A DNA stretch of 64,000 nt from Haemophilus parainfluenzae ATCC 33392 (GTDB lineage: Bacteria; Pseudomonadota; Gammaproteobacteria; Enterobacterales; Pasteurellaceae). Location: contig NZ_CP133470.1 in the NCBI RefSeq assembly GCF_031191205.1, forward strand, positions 1,805,501 to 1,869,500, written 5' to 3'. A program made the position numbers and the translations under genes. This document shows, piece after piece, positions 1-9,604 of this stretch (positions are counted from its first letter, which is position 1; each line of letters begins with the position of its first letter). A model generated the notes under the pieces. It had not been told where the DNA came from. It saw nothing but the letters and a program-made list of their open reading frames with translations, and did not search any database.

Positions 1-43
1 AATCTCTCTAACCATTTGCCTTTCTGTTTTAATTCCAGTAATC

Positions 44-94
44 TCACCTGTAACCTTTTAATTGCAATCTATGTAAATAAGATATTACAGGTGA
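44..94 (+). promoter_or_regulatory. TyrR-type double operator before tyrA, with inverted repeat over the ribosome binding site
   Basis: Bases 72-89 read TGTAAA-N6-ATTACA, 11 of 12 matches to the TyrR box TGTAAA-N6-TTTACA. A weaker box, TGTAAC-N6-ATTGCA, lies at 49-66, exactly 23 bp upstream; paired strong and weak boxes about 23 bp apart are typical of TyrR-repressed promoters. Separately, TCACCTGTAA (44-53) and TTACAGGTGA (85-94) form a perfect 10-bp inverted repeat. Its right arm covers the AGGTGA ribosome binding site of tyrA, so the mRNA could also hide its own start. TyrR control is inferred from the sites; the regulator gene is not in this window. Confidence 0.65.
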
Positions 95-97
95 ATT

Positions 98-1222
98 ATG
101 GATGCTCTTAGCCATTTACGTCAGGAAATTGATGCGCTCGATCGTGAACTGATTCAACTTTTTGCTAAACGCCTCGAACTGGTAACCCAAGTCGGCGAAG
201 TAAAACATGAAAAAGGTTTACCGATTTATGCACCAGATCGTGAATTAGCGATGTTACAAGCACGCCGAGAAGAAGCGGCGAAAGCAGGAATCTCTCCACA
301 ACTCATCGAAGATGTGCTGCGTCGTTTCATGCGAGAATCTTACTCCAATGAAAATCAATTTGGTTTTAAAACTCTGAATCCAGCCATTAACAAAATTGTT
401 ATTGTCGGCGGTTACGGAAAAATGGGGCAATTACTTGCCCGCTATTTGCGCGCTTCTGGTTATCCTATTTCTATTTTAGATCTAGATGATTGGGATGTGG
501 CAGAACGCATTTTAACGAATGCAGATGTTGTCATTGTTTCCGTGCCAATTGATCACACGTTAGAAACCATAGAACGTTTAAAACCCTATTTAACGGAAAA
601 TATGCTATTGGCGGATCTCACCTCCGTGAAACGAGCACCATTGGCTAAAATGTTAGACGTGCATAAAGGGGCAGTGGTTGGGCTGCATCCAATGTTTGGA
701 CCTGATATTGCTAGCATGGCAAAACAAGTGGTTGTGCGTTGTGATGGGCGTTTTAGTGAACGTTATGAATGGTTGCTAGAGCAAATTCAAATCTGGGGGG
801 CTAAAATTTATCAAATTGATGCGTCAGAGCACGACCACAATATGACGTATATTCAAGCATTACGTCACTTTTCCACCTTTGCGAATGGTCTGCATCTTTC
901 TAAACAGCCCGTCAATTTAAGCAATTTATTGGCGCTATCTTCCCCGATTTATCGTTTGGAATTAGCCATGATTGGTCGTCTATTCGCCCAAGATGCGGCA
1001 CTTTATGCCGATATTATTATGGATAAGCCAGAAAATTTAGATGTGATTGAAAGCTTGAAACAAACTTATGAAGAGGCGTTACAATTCTTTGAAAAAGGCG
1101 ATCGCCAAGGATTTATTGATGCGTTCCATCAAGTGAGAGAATGGTTTGGGGAATATTCTGATCAATTTTTGCAAGAAAGTCGTCAGTTATTACAACAAGC
1201 TCACGATTTACGTCACGTATAA
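98..1222 (+). CDS. tyrA: Chorismate mutase / prephenate dehydrogenase (T-protein)
   Basis: Bifunctional cytoplasmic enzyme of tyrosine biosynthesis: chorismate to prephenate, then NAD-dependent oxidative decarboxylation to 4-hydroxyphenylpyruvate. Residues 1-90 look like an AroQ-type helical mutase ([19 protein letters not shown]). A Rossmann segment, IVGGYGKMG, begins near residue 101, and the dehydrogenase motif LHPMFGPD follows near 195. The length of 374 residues is that of the enterobacterial T-protein, so the gene is complete. The ATG has AGGTGA seven bases upstream, inside a paired TyrR-type operator. The gene is alone on this strand and ends at a bidirectional hairpin shared with queF. 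Confidence 0.97.
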   Translation: MDALSHLRQEIDALDRELIQLFAKRLELVTQVGEVKHEKGLPIYAPDRELAMLQARREEAAKAGISPQLIEDVLRRFMRESYSNENQFGFKTLNPAINKIVIVGGYGKMGQLLARYLRASGYPISILDLDDWDVAERILTNADVVIVSVPIDHTLETIERLKPYLTENMLLADLTSVKRAPLAKMLDVHKGAVVGLHPMFGPDIASMAKQVVVRCDGRFSERYEWLLEQIQIWGAKIYQIDASEHDHNMTYIQALRHFSTFANGLHLSKQPVNLSNLLALSSPIYRLELAMIGRLFAQDAALYADIIMDKPENLDVIESLKQTYEEALQFFEKGDRQGFIDAFHQVREWFGEYSDQFLQESRQLLQQAHDLRHV

Positions 1223-1225
1223 AGT

Positions 1226-1257
1226 AAAAAGTGCGGTTGATTTTCACCGCACTTTTT
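1226..1257. terminator. Inverted pair of uptake signals acting as bidirectional terminator
   Basis: AAAAAGTGCGGT and ACCGCACTTTTT form a perfect 12-bp stem around an 8-base loop, with T-runs on both sides. It sits between the converging tyrA and queF genes. Each arm holds a full 9-base DNA-uptake core. Pasteurellaceae commonly use such pairs as terminators. Confidence 0.85.
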
Positions 1258-1265
1258 CTTTTTAC

Positions 1266-2105
1266 TTATTGTCTTGCCAAACGTAAATTTTGTGGAATTT
1301 CCTCAAAGTTCGAACGGAATGGATTAATGTCCAATCCACCACGGCGCGTATAACGTGCATAGACGGTGAGTTTTTCTGGTTTGGCGTAATGCATCAAGTC
1401 ACAGAAAATACGCTCGACACACTGCTCGTGAAACTCATTATGTTGACGGAAAGACACTATGTAGCGGAGAAGTTTTTCGCGATCGATTTGCTTACCCACA
1501 TAATGAATTTGCACGGTTCCCCAATCCGGCTGACTGGTGATAAGACAGTTAGATTTCAATAAATGGCTTACTAAGGTTTCTTCCACCACGTTATTGGACG
1601 TACAATCTTGCAAAATGTCTGCATCAAATTCGTAGCTGTGGATTTCGATATCCTGATCATCAATGCAATCGCCCGGTAAAGTATCAATACTTTGTCCTTG
1701 ATAATGGGATAAAGGATGCAAACGTACTTTGACCTCGCCTTGAGCACAAGCACTTAGATCTTCACGCATAGTGCGTTCTACGCTAGCAAAATCAGCAAAT
1801 TTACTTTGGTTAAAGCTATTTAAGTAGAGTTTAAAGCTTTTCGATTCAATTAAATTTTCACTGCGATAATCAATTTCCACATCGGCAATAGCTACTTGTG
1901 GCAAACTTTTTGGATTTAACCAAGAAATTTCGTAGGCTGTCCAAATATCCGTCCCTTCGGAAAATGGCTGCTGTTCAGTTATGCCTAAGCCATCACGATT
2001 GAGTTTTCGAGGCACGGGTTGTAACAAAGTGCGGTCATAATTCGCAGCATATTCTGTTGCTTGACCGAGTTTTAAAGATTGAAGGCTTTTATCTTGATAG
2101 TTCAT
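1266..2105 (-). CDS. queF: NADPH-dependent 7-cyano-7-deazaguanine reductase
   Basis: Reduces preQ0 to preQ1 in queuosine tRNA modification. At 279 residues this is the long, two-domain (YqcD-type) form. The active-site region [12 protein letters not shown], with the cysteine that makes the thioimide intermediate, is near residue 187. It is followed by [10 protein letters not shown] and [15 protein letters not shown], which fit the family. It is the last gene of a minus-strand run nuc-csdA-sufE-(Zn ribbon)-queF and starts 24 bases after the preceding stop. No preQ1 riboswitch was seen upstream. The sulfur-transfer genes in the same run may only be co-transcribed. Confidence 0.96.
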   Translation of the reverse strand: MNYQDKSLQSLKLGQATEYAANYDRTLLQPVPRKLNRDGLGITEQQPFSEGTDIWTAYEISWLNPKSLPQVAIADVEIDYRSENLIESKSFKLYLNSFNQSKFADFASVERTMREDLSACAQGEVKVRLHPLSHYQGQSIDTLPGDCIDDQDIEIHSYEFDADILQDCTSNNVVEETLVSHLLKSNCLITSQPDWGTVQIHYVGKQIDREKLLRYIVSFRQHNEFHEQCVERIFCDLMHYAKPEKLTVYARYTRRGGLDINPFRSNFEEIPQNLRLARQ

Positions 2106-2129
2106 TTGTTTTCCTGAATGACGAAAGCG

Positions 2130-2915
2130 TTATAAAAAATTCCACGACACATTCGAGACTAATCGACATTGGTCGCATTTAAAGTAAATTACATCAAATA
2201 GTGGTGCGTCTAATGTCCAATCGCCACCACATTGCGGGCAACAGCGTTGTTGTTCCGATTCTAAAGAATGTCCACCGACACGGTATAAATAATAATAGGT
2301 CGGTATGCCGCTTTCTTTTTCGATTTCAGCAGCAAGGTAGCGTCCATGTTTGCTAAGCGTGCTATTAACCTCGGCGATTTCATTTAACGCTTCTTTTTCT
2401 AAAGCTGAACCATTCATTTGCAACTGATCGCAAGCCTGCCAATTTTCCTGCCATTTAATCAAATCTTGGCTTAAGTGCGGTTGATTTTTTAGCTGTTTAT
2501 AAAGTGGAATTGGGGAGAAATCATCTCCGCTATGCAATGGCGAGCAAGATTGCAAATGTGTGGTATAAAGCATCTGCCATGCAGGATGGCTGCATTCTGC
2601 GGTGCTGTCTGCATTTAAATCATCGGCAATAATTTGAAAACCTTGAAATTTTAGACCGCACTTTTCAGCATTTTCCATCGCCAGATTTACAGTTTGGTTA
2701 TTATTCTCGGGTAAAAGACTATCTTGCTCAGGGCAAATAACGCGCATCGCAAAACCTTGTTCGCCATCTTCTTCCGTTAAATAAAGGGGGATTTCACGGC
2801 CGATAATTTGTCCGTTATAACGCCATTGGTCGGTGACTGCATTGAGTAAACGGCTTTGTTGCCCAATATCATTTTCTAAGGCGGTTAATTTAAAAAAGGG
2901 TTCGATCAGATACAT
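2130..2915 (-). CDS. Zn-ribbon protein of the DUF2310 type, function unknown
   Basis: A 261-residue cytoplasmic protein with no clear enzyme motif in its first 200 residues. The C-terminus has two cysteine pairs (CCPQCGG near 224, then KCDQC about 22 residues on), a zinc ribbon like that of the DUF2310 family found beside queF and csdA in Haemophilus. The last residues are VSNVSWNFL. Its start lies two bases after the sufE stop, so it is co-translated with the cysteine desulfurase genes. A role in metal or nucleic-acid binding is possible, but nothing here proves it. The family assignment is from memory of domain architecture. Confidence 0.75.
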   Translation of the reverse strand: MYLIEPFFKLTALENDIGQQSRLLNAVTDQWRYNGQIIGREIPLYLTEEDGEQGFAMRVICPEQDSLLPENNNQTVNLAMENAEKCGLKFQGFQIIADDLNADSTAECSHPAWQMLYTTHLQSCSPLHSGDDFSPIPLYKQLKNQPHLSQDLIKWQENWQACDQLQMNGSALEKEALNEIAEVNSTLSKHGRYLAAEIEKESGIPTYYYLYRVGGHSLESEQQRCCPQCGGDWTLDAPLFDVIYFKCDQCRLVSNVSWNFL

Positions 2916-2917
2916 AA

Positions 2918-3292
2918 TTACAGATTGTGCAAGATTTCTTCGATTTGCTTTAAACCATTTAAGCGGGTTTCACTTAAGCGAGAGGCAATACCAAGCTCAT
3001 CAAAAAATTGACGAATATTAAATTGTTGTAATTGGTCTCGGGTTTTACCGTTGATGTGTTGTAACAACAACCATAACAAACCATTCATAATGCGCGCTTC
3101 GCTGTAAGCTTGAAATTGAAACGTACCGTCATTTTGTAGAATGGTCATAAACCAAAGTCCCGCTTCGCAGCCTTGAATTGATTGCATTTGAGCCAATTCA
3201 TCTGGAGAAGGTTGAGGAAGATGTTTACCGGCTTGAATAATGAAACGGTAACGATCTTCCCAATTTTTTGCCTGTTTAATGTTTTCTAGCAT
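2918..3292 (-). CDS. sufE: SufE/CsdE-family sulfur acceptor
   Basis: Small sulfur-transfer protein that takes persulfide sulfur from its partner cysteine desulfurase and passes it to scaffolds or other acceptors. The acceptor cysteine is Cys42 in IQGCEAGLW, matching the conserved GC-x-x-x-x-W segment. The C-terminal half (ARIMNGLLWLL, IRQFFDELGI, SETRLNGLKQI) follows the family pattern. At 124 residues it is slightly shorter than E. coli SufE. Its start overlaps the end of the desulfurase gene by seven bases, so the pair is translationally coupled and probably acts as a CsdA-CsdE-like couple. Confidence 0.92.
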   Translation of the reverse strand: MLENIKQAKNWEDRYRFIIQAGKHLPQPSPDELAQMQSIQGCEAGLWFMTILQNDGTFQFQAYSEARIMNGLLWLLLQHINGKTRDQLQQFNIRQFFDELGIASRLSETRLNGLKQIEEILHNL

Positions 3293-4488
3293 GTTAATAA
3301 CTCTAAGGATTTATCTAATGCCGCAAAAAAAGCGTCCACATCTTGCGGGCTATTGTAAGGCGCAAAAGAAAGTCGTAATGTGGTGCGCTCGCCAAGGCGG
3401 GCTAAGTAAGGTTGGGCGCAATGTTCGCCAACACGCAACGCAATTTTTTGTTCACTTAATAGGGTAGCAAGATCGGATGCTGCAATGCCATCAAAAACAA
3501 AACATACAACAGAACTTGCTTGCGGTGAATTGAATAAACGACAATTCGGATAGTTTTTCAACCGCACTTTACTTTGCTCGGCAAGTTCAACAGCATGTGT
3601 CTCGGCTGCCTGAAAATCCCATTTTTTGAGCCAATCTAGCACTGCACCAAAGCCAATCACGCCAGCAATATTCGGTGTGCCAGCCTCTAATCGATAAGGC
3701 AAATCAGCAAAGGTAATACATTCATGGGATACGCGCTCAATCATTTTTCCACCGTAAAAAAGCGGTTGTAGCAGGGAAAGTGAGCTTAATTTTCCGCTTA
3801 ATACGCCAATGCCGTTTGGCCCATAAATTTTGTGTGCCGAAAAGGCAATAAAATCCGCATCTAATGCCTGCAAATCAATTTGTATATGGCTAATAGCCTG
3901 AGCGGCATCCACTAAAACGAGCGCATTGCTATGTTGACGAATTAGGTGAATTAAATGTTGAATATGTTGTTCTGTTCCCGTTACGTTGGAAACAAAATTG
4001 AGCGCCACTAATTTGGTTTTCTCATTTAAGGCTGCAATTAAGGCATTTTCATCGATTAACCAATTATCCAAAATAGGCAACACTTGAATTTTCGCTCCGC
4101 ATTTTTTCGCTGTCTCATGCCACGTAACAAAATTAGCATGATGGTCTGCTTGGCTAATTAAAATCTCGTCATCCGTATGCAAAGAGGGGAGTAAACCATT
4201 AGCGACTAAATTAATGCTATGCGTCGTTCCTAAAGTCCAAATCACTGCTTTTTCATCTTCTGCATTAATTAAGGTTTTAACTAAGTGACGGGCATTTTCA
4301 TATTGTGCTGTTTGTGCGGCTTCATACTGACTACGATGCACGGAGCCTGCCGATTGATAAAAAGTACTTGTTGCATCAATTAGTGCTTGAGGTTTTAATG
4401 CTGTTGCCGCATTATCCAAATAAACCACGGCATTTGACGATTTAAAATAAGGAAATTCATTTTTAAATGATTGATAATCAAAAGCCAT
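3286..4488 (-). CDS. csdA: Group II cysteine desulfurase (CsdA/SufS type)
   Basis: PLP enzyme that turns cysteine into alanine and an enzyme-bound persulfide. The PLP lysine is in [15 protein letters not shown], and the active cysteine is in RVGEHCAQP near the C-terminus. The ATG at 4488 was chosen because GGAGGT stands six bases before it and the protein then starts [15 protein letters not shown], giving the family length of 400 residues. An in-frame extension upstream lies inside the nuclease gene and looks unlike the family. The start overlaps the nuclease stop by 11 bases and the stop overlaps sufE. It could equally be named sufS; no sufBCD is nearby. Confidence 0.93.
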   Translation of the reverse strand: MAFDYQSFKNEFPYFKSSNAVVYLDNAATALKPQALIDATSTFYQSAGSVHRSQYEAAQTAQYENARHLVKTLINAEDEKAVIWTLGTTHSINLVANGLLPSLHTDDEILISQADHHANFVTWHETAKKCGAKIQVLPILDNWLIDENALIAALNEKTKLVALNFVSNVTGTEQHIQHLIHLIRQHSNALVLVDAAQAISHIQIDLQALDADFIAFSAHKIYGPNGIGVLSGKLSSLSLLQPLFYGGKMIERVSHECITFADLPYRLEAGTPNIAGVIGFGAVLDWLKKWDFQAAETHAVELAEQSKVRLKNYPNCRLFNSPQASSVVCFVFDGIAASDLATLLSEQKIALRVGEHCAQPYLARLGERTTLRLSFAPYNSPQDVDAFFAALDKSLELLTC

Positions 4489-4993
4489 GTTGACCTCCAT
4501 GTTTGCCTGCTTTGTTCTGTTTTCGCCATTCATAAGGGGCAATAGGGTTGGAATCTCGCCATAAGCCAATTTTTTGTTGTTGGGCAAAATCTTGTGCCTG
4601 AAAGTAGAGTGGATTTTTAACATATTGCGGATAAACCCACGCCATGCCGTTTTTTACCATTTCTAAGTTGATGTTTTGTTCTTGCAGGTAAACCGTTGCC
4701 AAAATACGTTGGTAACGATCGTAACCAGAAACGGACAACGTCACATTTTGTTTGAAAACTAGCTGGGAAAGATATTGTTTGGCTTTTTTTCCAAATGGCT
4801 GGCCTTTTTCAGGAGCATCAATTTCTTGTAATCGTACTTTAAATTGTTTTTTAGTGGGTAAGAGGCAAGTTAGGGTGTCGCCATCGCTGACACCTACAAC
4901 CCAACATGCCATTTGGCGTTCAGTAGCGACTGAAAATTGCGTCCAAAGTGCGGTCAAAATTAGGGCTAAAAATAAGAAAGCATTTTTAATCAT
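4478..4993 (-). CDS. Secreted thermonuclease-like (SNase-fold) nuclease
   Basis: Staphylococcal-nuclease-fold protein of 171 residues with an N-terminal hydrophobic signal segment ([20 protein letters not shown]). Key family residues are visible: [15 protein letters not shown], and the catalytic-type [12 protein letters not shown] and [13 protein letters not shown]. It should cleave DNA or RNA outside the inner membrane. The ATG at 4993 was chosen because it opens directly into the signal peptide; nine codons upstream there is only a TTG. First gene of the minus-strand run, transcribed away from lrgAB. A nuclease ahead of Fe-S genes is odd, but the 11-base overlap with csdA argues for one transcript. 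Confidence 0.88.
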   Translation of the reverse strand: MIKNAFLFLALILTALWTQFSVATERQMACWVVGVSDGDTLTCLLPTKKQFKVRLQEIDAPEKGQPFGKKAKQYLSQLVFKQNVTLSVSGYDRYQRILATVYLQEQNINLEMVKNGMAWVYPQYVKNPLYFQAQDFAQQQKIGLWRDSNPIAPYEWRKQNKAGKHGGQHGF

Positions 4994-5105
4994 TTGGAAT
5001 TTCTTTGATCTATATCGCAATATTTAACTAAAAAGAGAGGGTAATTCTAACAAAAAAAGCGTAAAATAAATTTGAATTATTGTTAAATAAGTTGAAAGAG
5101 GAAAT

Positions 5106-5522
5106 ATGTTACTCCAAAAAGGCATTCAACTAGTTCGTTCGCTTGTCATTTTATACATTATATTACTACTCGGCAATTTGATTTCTCACTATATCCCTTT
5201 GGGGATTCCTGGTAGCATTTGGGGGTTATTACTACTTTTTTTAGGCTTAACGACACGTATTATTCGTTTAGAATGGATTTATTTGGGTTCTAGTTTGTTA
5301 ATTCGGTATATGGCAGTACTTTTTGTGCCAGTGAGTGTAGGCATTATCAAATATTATGATTTACTTGTTTCTCAATGGAAAATTTTACTCATTCCAAATA
5401 TTCTCAGTACTTTTCTGACGCTCTTTATTATCGCATTTTTGGGTAATTATTTGTTTTACAAGCAATCTTTTACTCATAAACGTCAGAAAGTATTAGAGAA
5501 ACGTAATTTTCAGGCAGACTAA
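5106..5522 (+). CDS. lrgA: LrgA/CidA holin-like membrane protein
   Basis: A 138-residue integral membrane protein with about four hydrophobic segments and the LrgA-type signature [17 protein letters not shown] near residues 32-48. LrgA/CidA proteins are small holin-like proteins linked to murein hydrolase control or to export of small organic acids. The start has AGAGGAA upstream. It is followed nine bases later by lrgB, its usual partner. The upstream region is shared, divergently, with the nuclease operon. The molecular role in Gram-negative bacteria is uncertain. Confidence 0.88.
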   Translation: MLLQKGIQLVRSLVILYIILLLGNLISHYIPLGIPGSIWGLLLLFLGLTTRIIRLEWIYLGSSLLIRYMAVLFVPVSVGIIKYYDLLVSQWKILLIPNILSTFLTLFIIAFLGNYLFYKQSFTHKRQKVLEKRNFQAD

Positions 5523-5531
5523 GGTTTTATT

Positions 5532-6224
5532 ATGCAGTATGCAATTTATCTTTATACTGGTTTAACGATTTTTGGATTTTGGCTCGCATTACAAATTAGT
5601 AAACGTTGGAAGTCCATGATTTTCAATACTTTCGTACTTACTGTATCTATTCTCGTTTTTATCTTAGAGGTAGGAGGTATTCCTTATGATAATTATATGG
5701 CAGGAAATGCGCCGATTAATAATTTATTAGGATTGAGTATTGTTGCACTGGCGTTACCGTTGTATGAACAACTTCGTCAAATTGCCAAACAGTGGAAAAT
5801 TATCCTTTCAGTCGTCACATTGGCTTCGATATTCTCAATGTTTACAGGGGCTATTTTTGCTATTATTTTAGGCGCAAGTCCTGAAATGGTAGCTACAGTA
5901 TTACCAAAATCGATTACTACCCCTATTGCGATGGAAGTGTCTTCACATTTAGGCGGTATTCCCGCCGTGACTGCGGTAGGTGTGGTCGTTGCCGGTTTAC
6001 AAGGCTCCGTTTTTGGTTATCTTATCTTGAAAAAAGTCGGGATTAAACAACAAGAAGCGGTTGGCTTATCTGTTGGTGCAGTTTCTCACGCATTAGGTAC
6101 GGTAAGTTGTATGGAAGCGGATCCGAAAGCAGGTAGTTATAGTTCGATTTCTTTGGTACTTTGCGGTATTATGAGCTCCATTTTAGCACCCTTAGTATTC
6201 CATATTATTCGTCTATTTTTATGA
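5532..6224 (+). CDS. lrgB: LrgB/CidB family membrane protein
   Basis: Integral membrane protein of 230 residues with about seven hydrophobic stretches and the family segments [16 protein letters not shown] and [18 protein letters not shown] (residues 130-150). It pairs with LrgA in murein hydrolase regulation or metabolite export. Its stop overlaps the start of the dGTPase gene in an ATGA arrangement (6221-6224), so the phosphohydrolase is translationally coupled to lrgAB, an unusual combination. Confidence 0.9.
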   Translation: MQYAIYLYTGLTIFGFWLALQISKRWKSMIFNTFVLTVSILVFILEVGGIPYDNYMAGNAPINNLLGLSIVALALPLYEQLRQIAKQWKIILSVVTLASIFSMFTGAIFAIILGASPEMVATVLPKSITTPIAMEVSSHLGGIPAVTAVGVVVAGLQGSVFGYLILKKVGIKQQEAVGLSVGAVSHALGTVSCMEADPKAGSYSSISLVLCGIMSSILAPLVFHIIRLFL

Positions 6225-7573
6225 GAACCCAACTAGCTGATTTTTGGACGGAACGTTTCCTCCCTGATCCGCCGCGCGAAAAAGATCATCGACCTCCCTT
6301 TCGTCGTGATCGCGGACGGATTTTACATTCCGCCGCTTTCCGTTGTTTACAAGCAAAAACACAAATTCACGCGGTGGGCGAAAATGATTTTTATCGTACG
6401 CGCCTAACTCATTCTCTTGAAGTAGCACAAATCGGTAGCAGTCTTGTTTCCCAATTAAAATTTTCGGAAAGTTATGTTGCTATTTCAGACCAGCTTCATA
6501 TTGAAAAAAGTGAATTACAGAAACAACTCAGACCTTTATTACCAAGTAATGATTTAATTGAAAGTTTGTGCTTTGCGCATGATATTGGCCATCCACCATT
6601 TGGTCATGGTGGGGAAGTGGCCCTCAATTATATGATGCGGAATCATGGCGGCTTTGAAGGCAATGCGCAGACATTTCGTATCATTACTAAACTTGAGCCT
6701 TATACTGAAACCGCAGGGATGAATTTAACGCGTCGTGCTATTTTAGGCGTGGTGAAATATCCGAATATTTTAGACTTATCTTCCCCTCAATATGTCCAGT
6801 TGCCGCATACTGAAAGCGCTGATCCACGTTATGTCAAAATTAGTGATTGGAAACCAGGAAAAGGGTTATTCCGTGATGACGTCACAATGTTTGATTGGCT
6901 GTTGCAAAATCTTTCTGAAAATGACCGCACTTTATTTGGTTCATTTCAAAAAGTGCGGTCAAATCCTGCCGAGTTTTTAAAAACACAATTTAAATCGTTA
7001 GATTGTAGCATTATGGAGTTGGCAGACGATATTGCCTATGGCGTACATGATTTAGAAGATGCGATTGTGACCGGTGTAGTAAATCAACATCAATGGCAAG
7101 GAGCCTTAGATGAACTTAAAACGATTCCTTCGGATTGGCTGGCAAAAAATATAGAGCAAGTCAGCCAACGATTGTTCTCCAATCATCATTTTGAACGTAA
7201 AAATGCCATTGGTGCATTAGTGAATTTCTTTATTACTCATGTACGTTGGAAAGTTACCGGCAATTTTGATGAGCCTTTGTTACGTTATAACGCAGAACTA
7301 CCGAAAGATGTGATTGCTGCATTAAATGTGTTCAAAAAATTTGTGTGGAAATACGTGATTCGTCATGTGGAAACGCAACGTATTGAATATAAAGGGCAAC
7401 GCATTCTCACGGAAATGTTTCAGATTTTTGAGTCGGACCCCGAACGTTTATTGCCAACGAATACCGCTAATCGCTGGAGAAATGCACCAGAACAGGGCAA
7501 AAAACGCATTATTTGTGATTATATTGCGGGCATGTCAGATGCCTATGCCTTAAAGGTTTATCACCAGCTTTAA
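6221..7573 (+). CDS. dgt: Deoxyguanosinetriphosphate triphosphohydrolase-like protein (HD domain)
   Basis: HD-domain dNTP triphosphohydrolase releasing tripolyphosphate from dNTPs, 450 residues from the ATG that overlaps the lrgB stop. Metal-binding motifs are visible: [12 protein letters not shown] (first His), [16 protein letters not shown] (His-Asp pair and following His), and [17 protein letters not shown] (last Asp). It resembles the shorter Dgt-like proteins more than E. coli Dgt. Inside the gene, at 6922-6961, two uptake signals face each other in a perfect 12-bp inverted repeat that is translated, so it must serve both protein and DNA functions. Confidence 0.92.
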   Translation: MRTQLADFWTERFLPDPPREKDHRPPFRRDRGRILHSAAFRCLQAKTQIHAVGENDFYRTRLTHSLEVAQIGSSLVSQLKFSESYVAISDQLHIEKSELQKQLRPLLPSNDLIESLCFAHDIGHPPFGHGGEVALNYMMRNHGGFEGNAQTFRIITKLEPYTETAGMNLTRRAILGVVKYPNILDLSSPQYVQLPHTESADPRYVKISDWKPGKGLFRDDVTMFDWLLQNLSENDRTLFGSFQKVRSNPAEFLKTQFKSLDCSIMELADDIAYGVHDLEDAIVTGVVNQHQWQGALDELKTIPSDWLAKNIEQVSQRLFSNHHFERKNAIGALVNFFITHVRWKVTGNFDEPLLRYNAELPKDVIAALNVFKKFVWKYVIRHVETQRIEYKGQRILTEMFQIFESDPERLLPTNTANRWRNAPEQGKKRIICDYIAGMSDAYALKVYHQL

Positions 7574-7618
7574 AGTTCGGTTATTTTTATTGATATTTTG
7601 AATTTATAGGACAATTTT

Positions 7619-9562
7619 GTGGCATTAATTAGTTTAACTAACGCTTATCTTTCTTTTAGTGATCATCCCTTACTTGATCACGCTGAACTGCATATTGAAC
7701 CGAATGAGCGAGTGTGTTTGGTAGGGCGTAACGGTGCGGGTAAATCAACATTATTAAAAATTATTGCACAGCAAGTCACCATGGATGACGGCAAAGTGCA
7801 GTATGAAAAAGACTTGGTCGTGTCCCGTTTAGAGCAGGATCCGCCACGTCATGCGGAAGGCAACGTGTTTGATTATGTGGCGGAAGGCATTGAGCATTTG
7901 GCGGATTTATTAAAGGAATATCACCATATTTCACAAGAGTTGACACAAAATTACAGTGAACAAATTCTTAATCAACTGGCACAAGTGCAAGACAAATTAG
8001 AGCATGCCAACGGCTGGCAATTTGAAAATAAAATCAATGAAGTTCTGCAAAAGCTCGAGTTAAATCCTGATACTAAATTAGCTGATTTATCGGGTGGTTG
8101 GTTGCGTAAAGCCGCTCTTGCACGTGCTTTGGTATGTAACCCCGATGTTTTGTTATTAGATGAACCGACCAACCATCTGGACGTAGATGCAATTGAATGG
8201 TTAGAAAACTTCTTATTAGAATTCACTGGAAGTATTGTGTTTATTTCTCATGACCGTTCTTTTATCCGCAAAATGGCCACTCGTATTGTGGATTTAGACC
8301 GCGGTAAATTAGTGTCTTATCCTGGTGATTATGATTTATACCTCACCGCTAAAGAGGAAATCTTACGTGTCGAAGCATTGCAGAATGAGCTTTTTGATAA
8401 GTGCTTAGCGCAAGAAGAGGTTTGGATTCGTCAAGGTATTAAAGCTCGCCGTACGCGTAATGAAGGCCGTGTGCGCGCTTTAAAAGCCATGCGTGAAGAA
8501 CGTCGTCAGCGTCGTGAGGTGATGGGTACTGCTAAGTTACAATTAGATAACTCAAGTCGTTCTGGCAAAATCGTGTTTGAAATGGAAGATGTGAGCTATG
8601 AAATTGAAGGCAAACAACTTCTCAAAGATTTCAGTACGACCATTTTACGTGGCGATAAAATTGCATTGGTTGGCCCAAATGGTTGCGGAAAAACCACATT
8701 TATTAAACTTTTATTAGGTGAAATCAAGCCAACCAGTGGTCGTATTCATTGTGGTACAAAATTAGATATCGCTTATTTTGATCAATATCGCGCTGATCTT
8801 GATCCAGAAAAAACGGTGATGGATAACGTTGCCGATGGCAAACAGGATATTGAAGTCAATGGTATAAAACGCCATGTGTTAGGCTATTTGCAGGACTTCT
8901 TATTTCCACCGAAACGCGCCATGACACCTGTCAAAGCGCTTTCAGGTGGTGAACGTAATCGCTTGTTATTAGCTAAATTATTACTGAAACCGAATAATCT
9001 ATTGATTCTCGATGAACCAACCAATGACTTGGATGTAGAAACCTTAGAATTATTGGAAGAAATCCTCACGGATTATCAAGGCACCTTATTGATTGTCAGC
9101 CATGATCGTCAGTTTATTGATAACGTCGCGACGGAGTGTTATTTCTTTGAAGGCGACGGTGTATTGAATAAATACGTAGGCGGTTTCTTTGATGCGAAAG
9201 GACAACAAGCCAATTACTTTGCCATGAAAGCAGAGCAAGAAGCTAAAAAAATCAAAAAAGAAGCACCAAAAGCACAGGAAAGTGCGGTTAAAAATGACGT
9301 TGTTTCCCAAAAGCCAAAATCTGTTAAACTTTCTTATAAAGAACAACGTGAGTTAGAACAGCTACCACAATTATTGGAAGAATTCGAAGAGAAAATCACC
9401 GCACTTCAAGCTGAAATTGGTGACCCTCACTTTTTCCAACAAGCCCATGATGTAACAGATGCGAAGCTTAAAGAATTAGCGGATACGGAAGCAGAACTTG
9501 AAACAGCCTTCCTCCGTTGGGAAGAGCTTGAAGAGAAAAAGACTCAAGCTGAAGCAAAATAA
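7619..9562 (+). CDS. uup: ABC-F family ATPase Uup
   Basis: Soluble ABC-F protein of 647 residues with two ATPase modules: Walker A GRNGAGKST (near 36) and GPNGCGKTT (near 350), signatures LSGGWLRKA and LSGGERNR, Walker B segments LLLDEPTNHLD and LILDEPTNDLD. A basic linker with coiled coil (residues 260-300) and a charged C-terminal coiled-coil domain (560-647) match Uup, which acts on ribosomes and branched DNA. The start is GTG at 7619 with AGGA upstream. The gene ends just before a bidirectional hairpin. Confidence 0.94.
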   Translation: MALISLTNAYLSFSDHPLLDHAELHIEPNERVCLVGRNGAGKSTLLKIIAQQVTMDDGKVQYEKDLVVSRLEQDPPRHAEGNVFDYVAEGIEHLADLLKEYHHISQELTQNYSEQILNQLAQVQDKLEHANGWQFENKINEVLQKLELNPDTKLADLSGGWLRKAALARALVCNPDVLLLDEPTNHLDVDAIEWLENFLLEFTGSIVFISHDRSFIRKMATRIVDLDRGKLVSYPGDYDLYLTAKEEILRVEALQNELFDKCLAQEEVWIRQGIKARRTRNEGRVRALKAMREERRQRREVMGTAKLQLDNSSRSGKIVFEMEDVSYEIEGKQLLKDFSTTILRGDKIALVGPNGCGKTTFIKLLLGEIKPTSGRIHCGTKLDIAYFDQYRADLDPEKTVMDNVADGKQDIEVNGIKRHVLGYLQDFLFPPKRAMTPVKALSGGERNRLLLAKLLLKPNNLLILDEPTNDLDVETLELLEEILTDYQGTLLIVSHDRQFIDNVATECYFFEGDGVLNKYVGGFFDAKGQQANYFAMKAEQEAKKIKKEAPKAQESAVKNDVVSQKPKSVKLSYKEQRELEQLPQLLEEFEEKITALQAEIGDPHFFQQAHDVTDAKLKELADTEAELETAFLRWEELEEKKTQAEAK

Positions 9563-9577
9563 GGTATAGATAAAAAG

Positions 9578-9603
9578 AAACCGAGCTAAATAGCTCGGTT
9601 TTT
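9578..9603. terminator. Bidirectional hairpin terminator between uup and the symporter gene
   Basis: AAACCGAGCTA and TAGCTCGGTTT form an 11-bp perfect stem with a 2-base loop and flanking A/T runs, between converging genes. The right arm touches the symporter stop. Confidence 0.85.
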
Positions 9604-9604
9604 G

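Noticed and set aside
1290..1562. Plus-strand 90-codon frame inside queF
   Set aside because: Antisense to conserved QueF motifs; no ribosome binding site.
4489..4623. N-terminal 45-codon extension of csdA
   Set aside because: Lies inside the nuclease gene and has no family similarity; GGAGGT stands right before the ATG at 4488.
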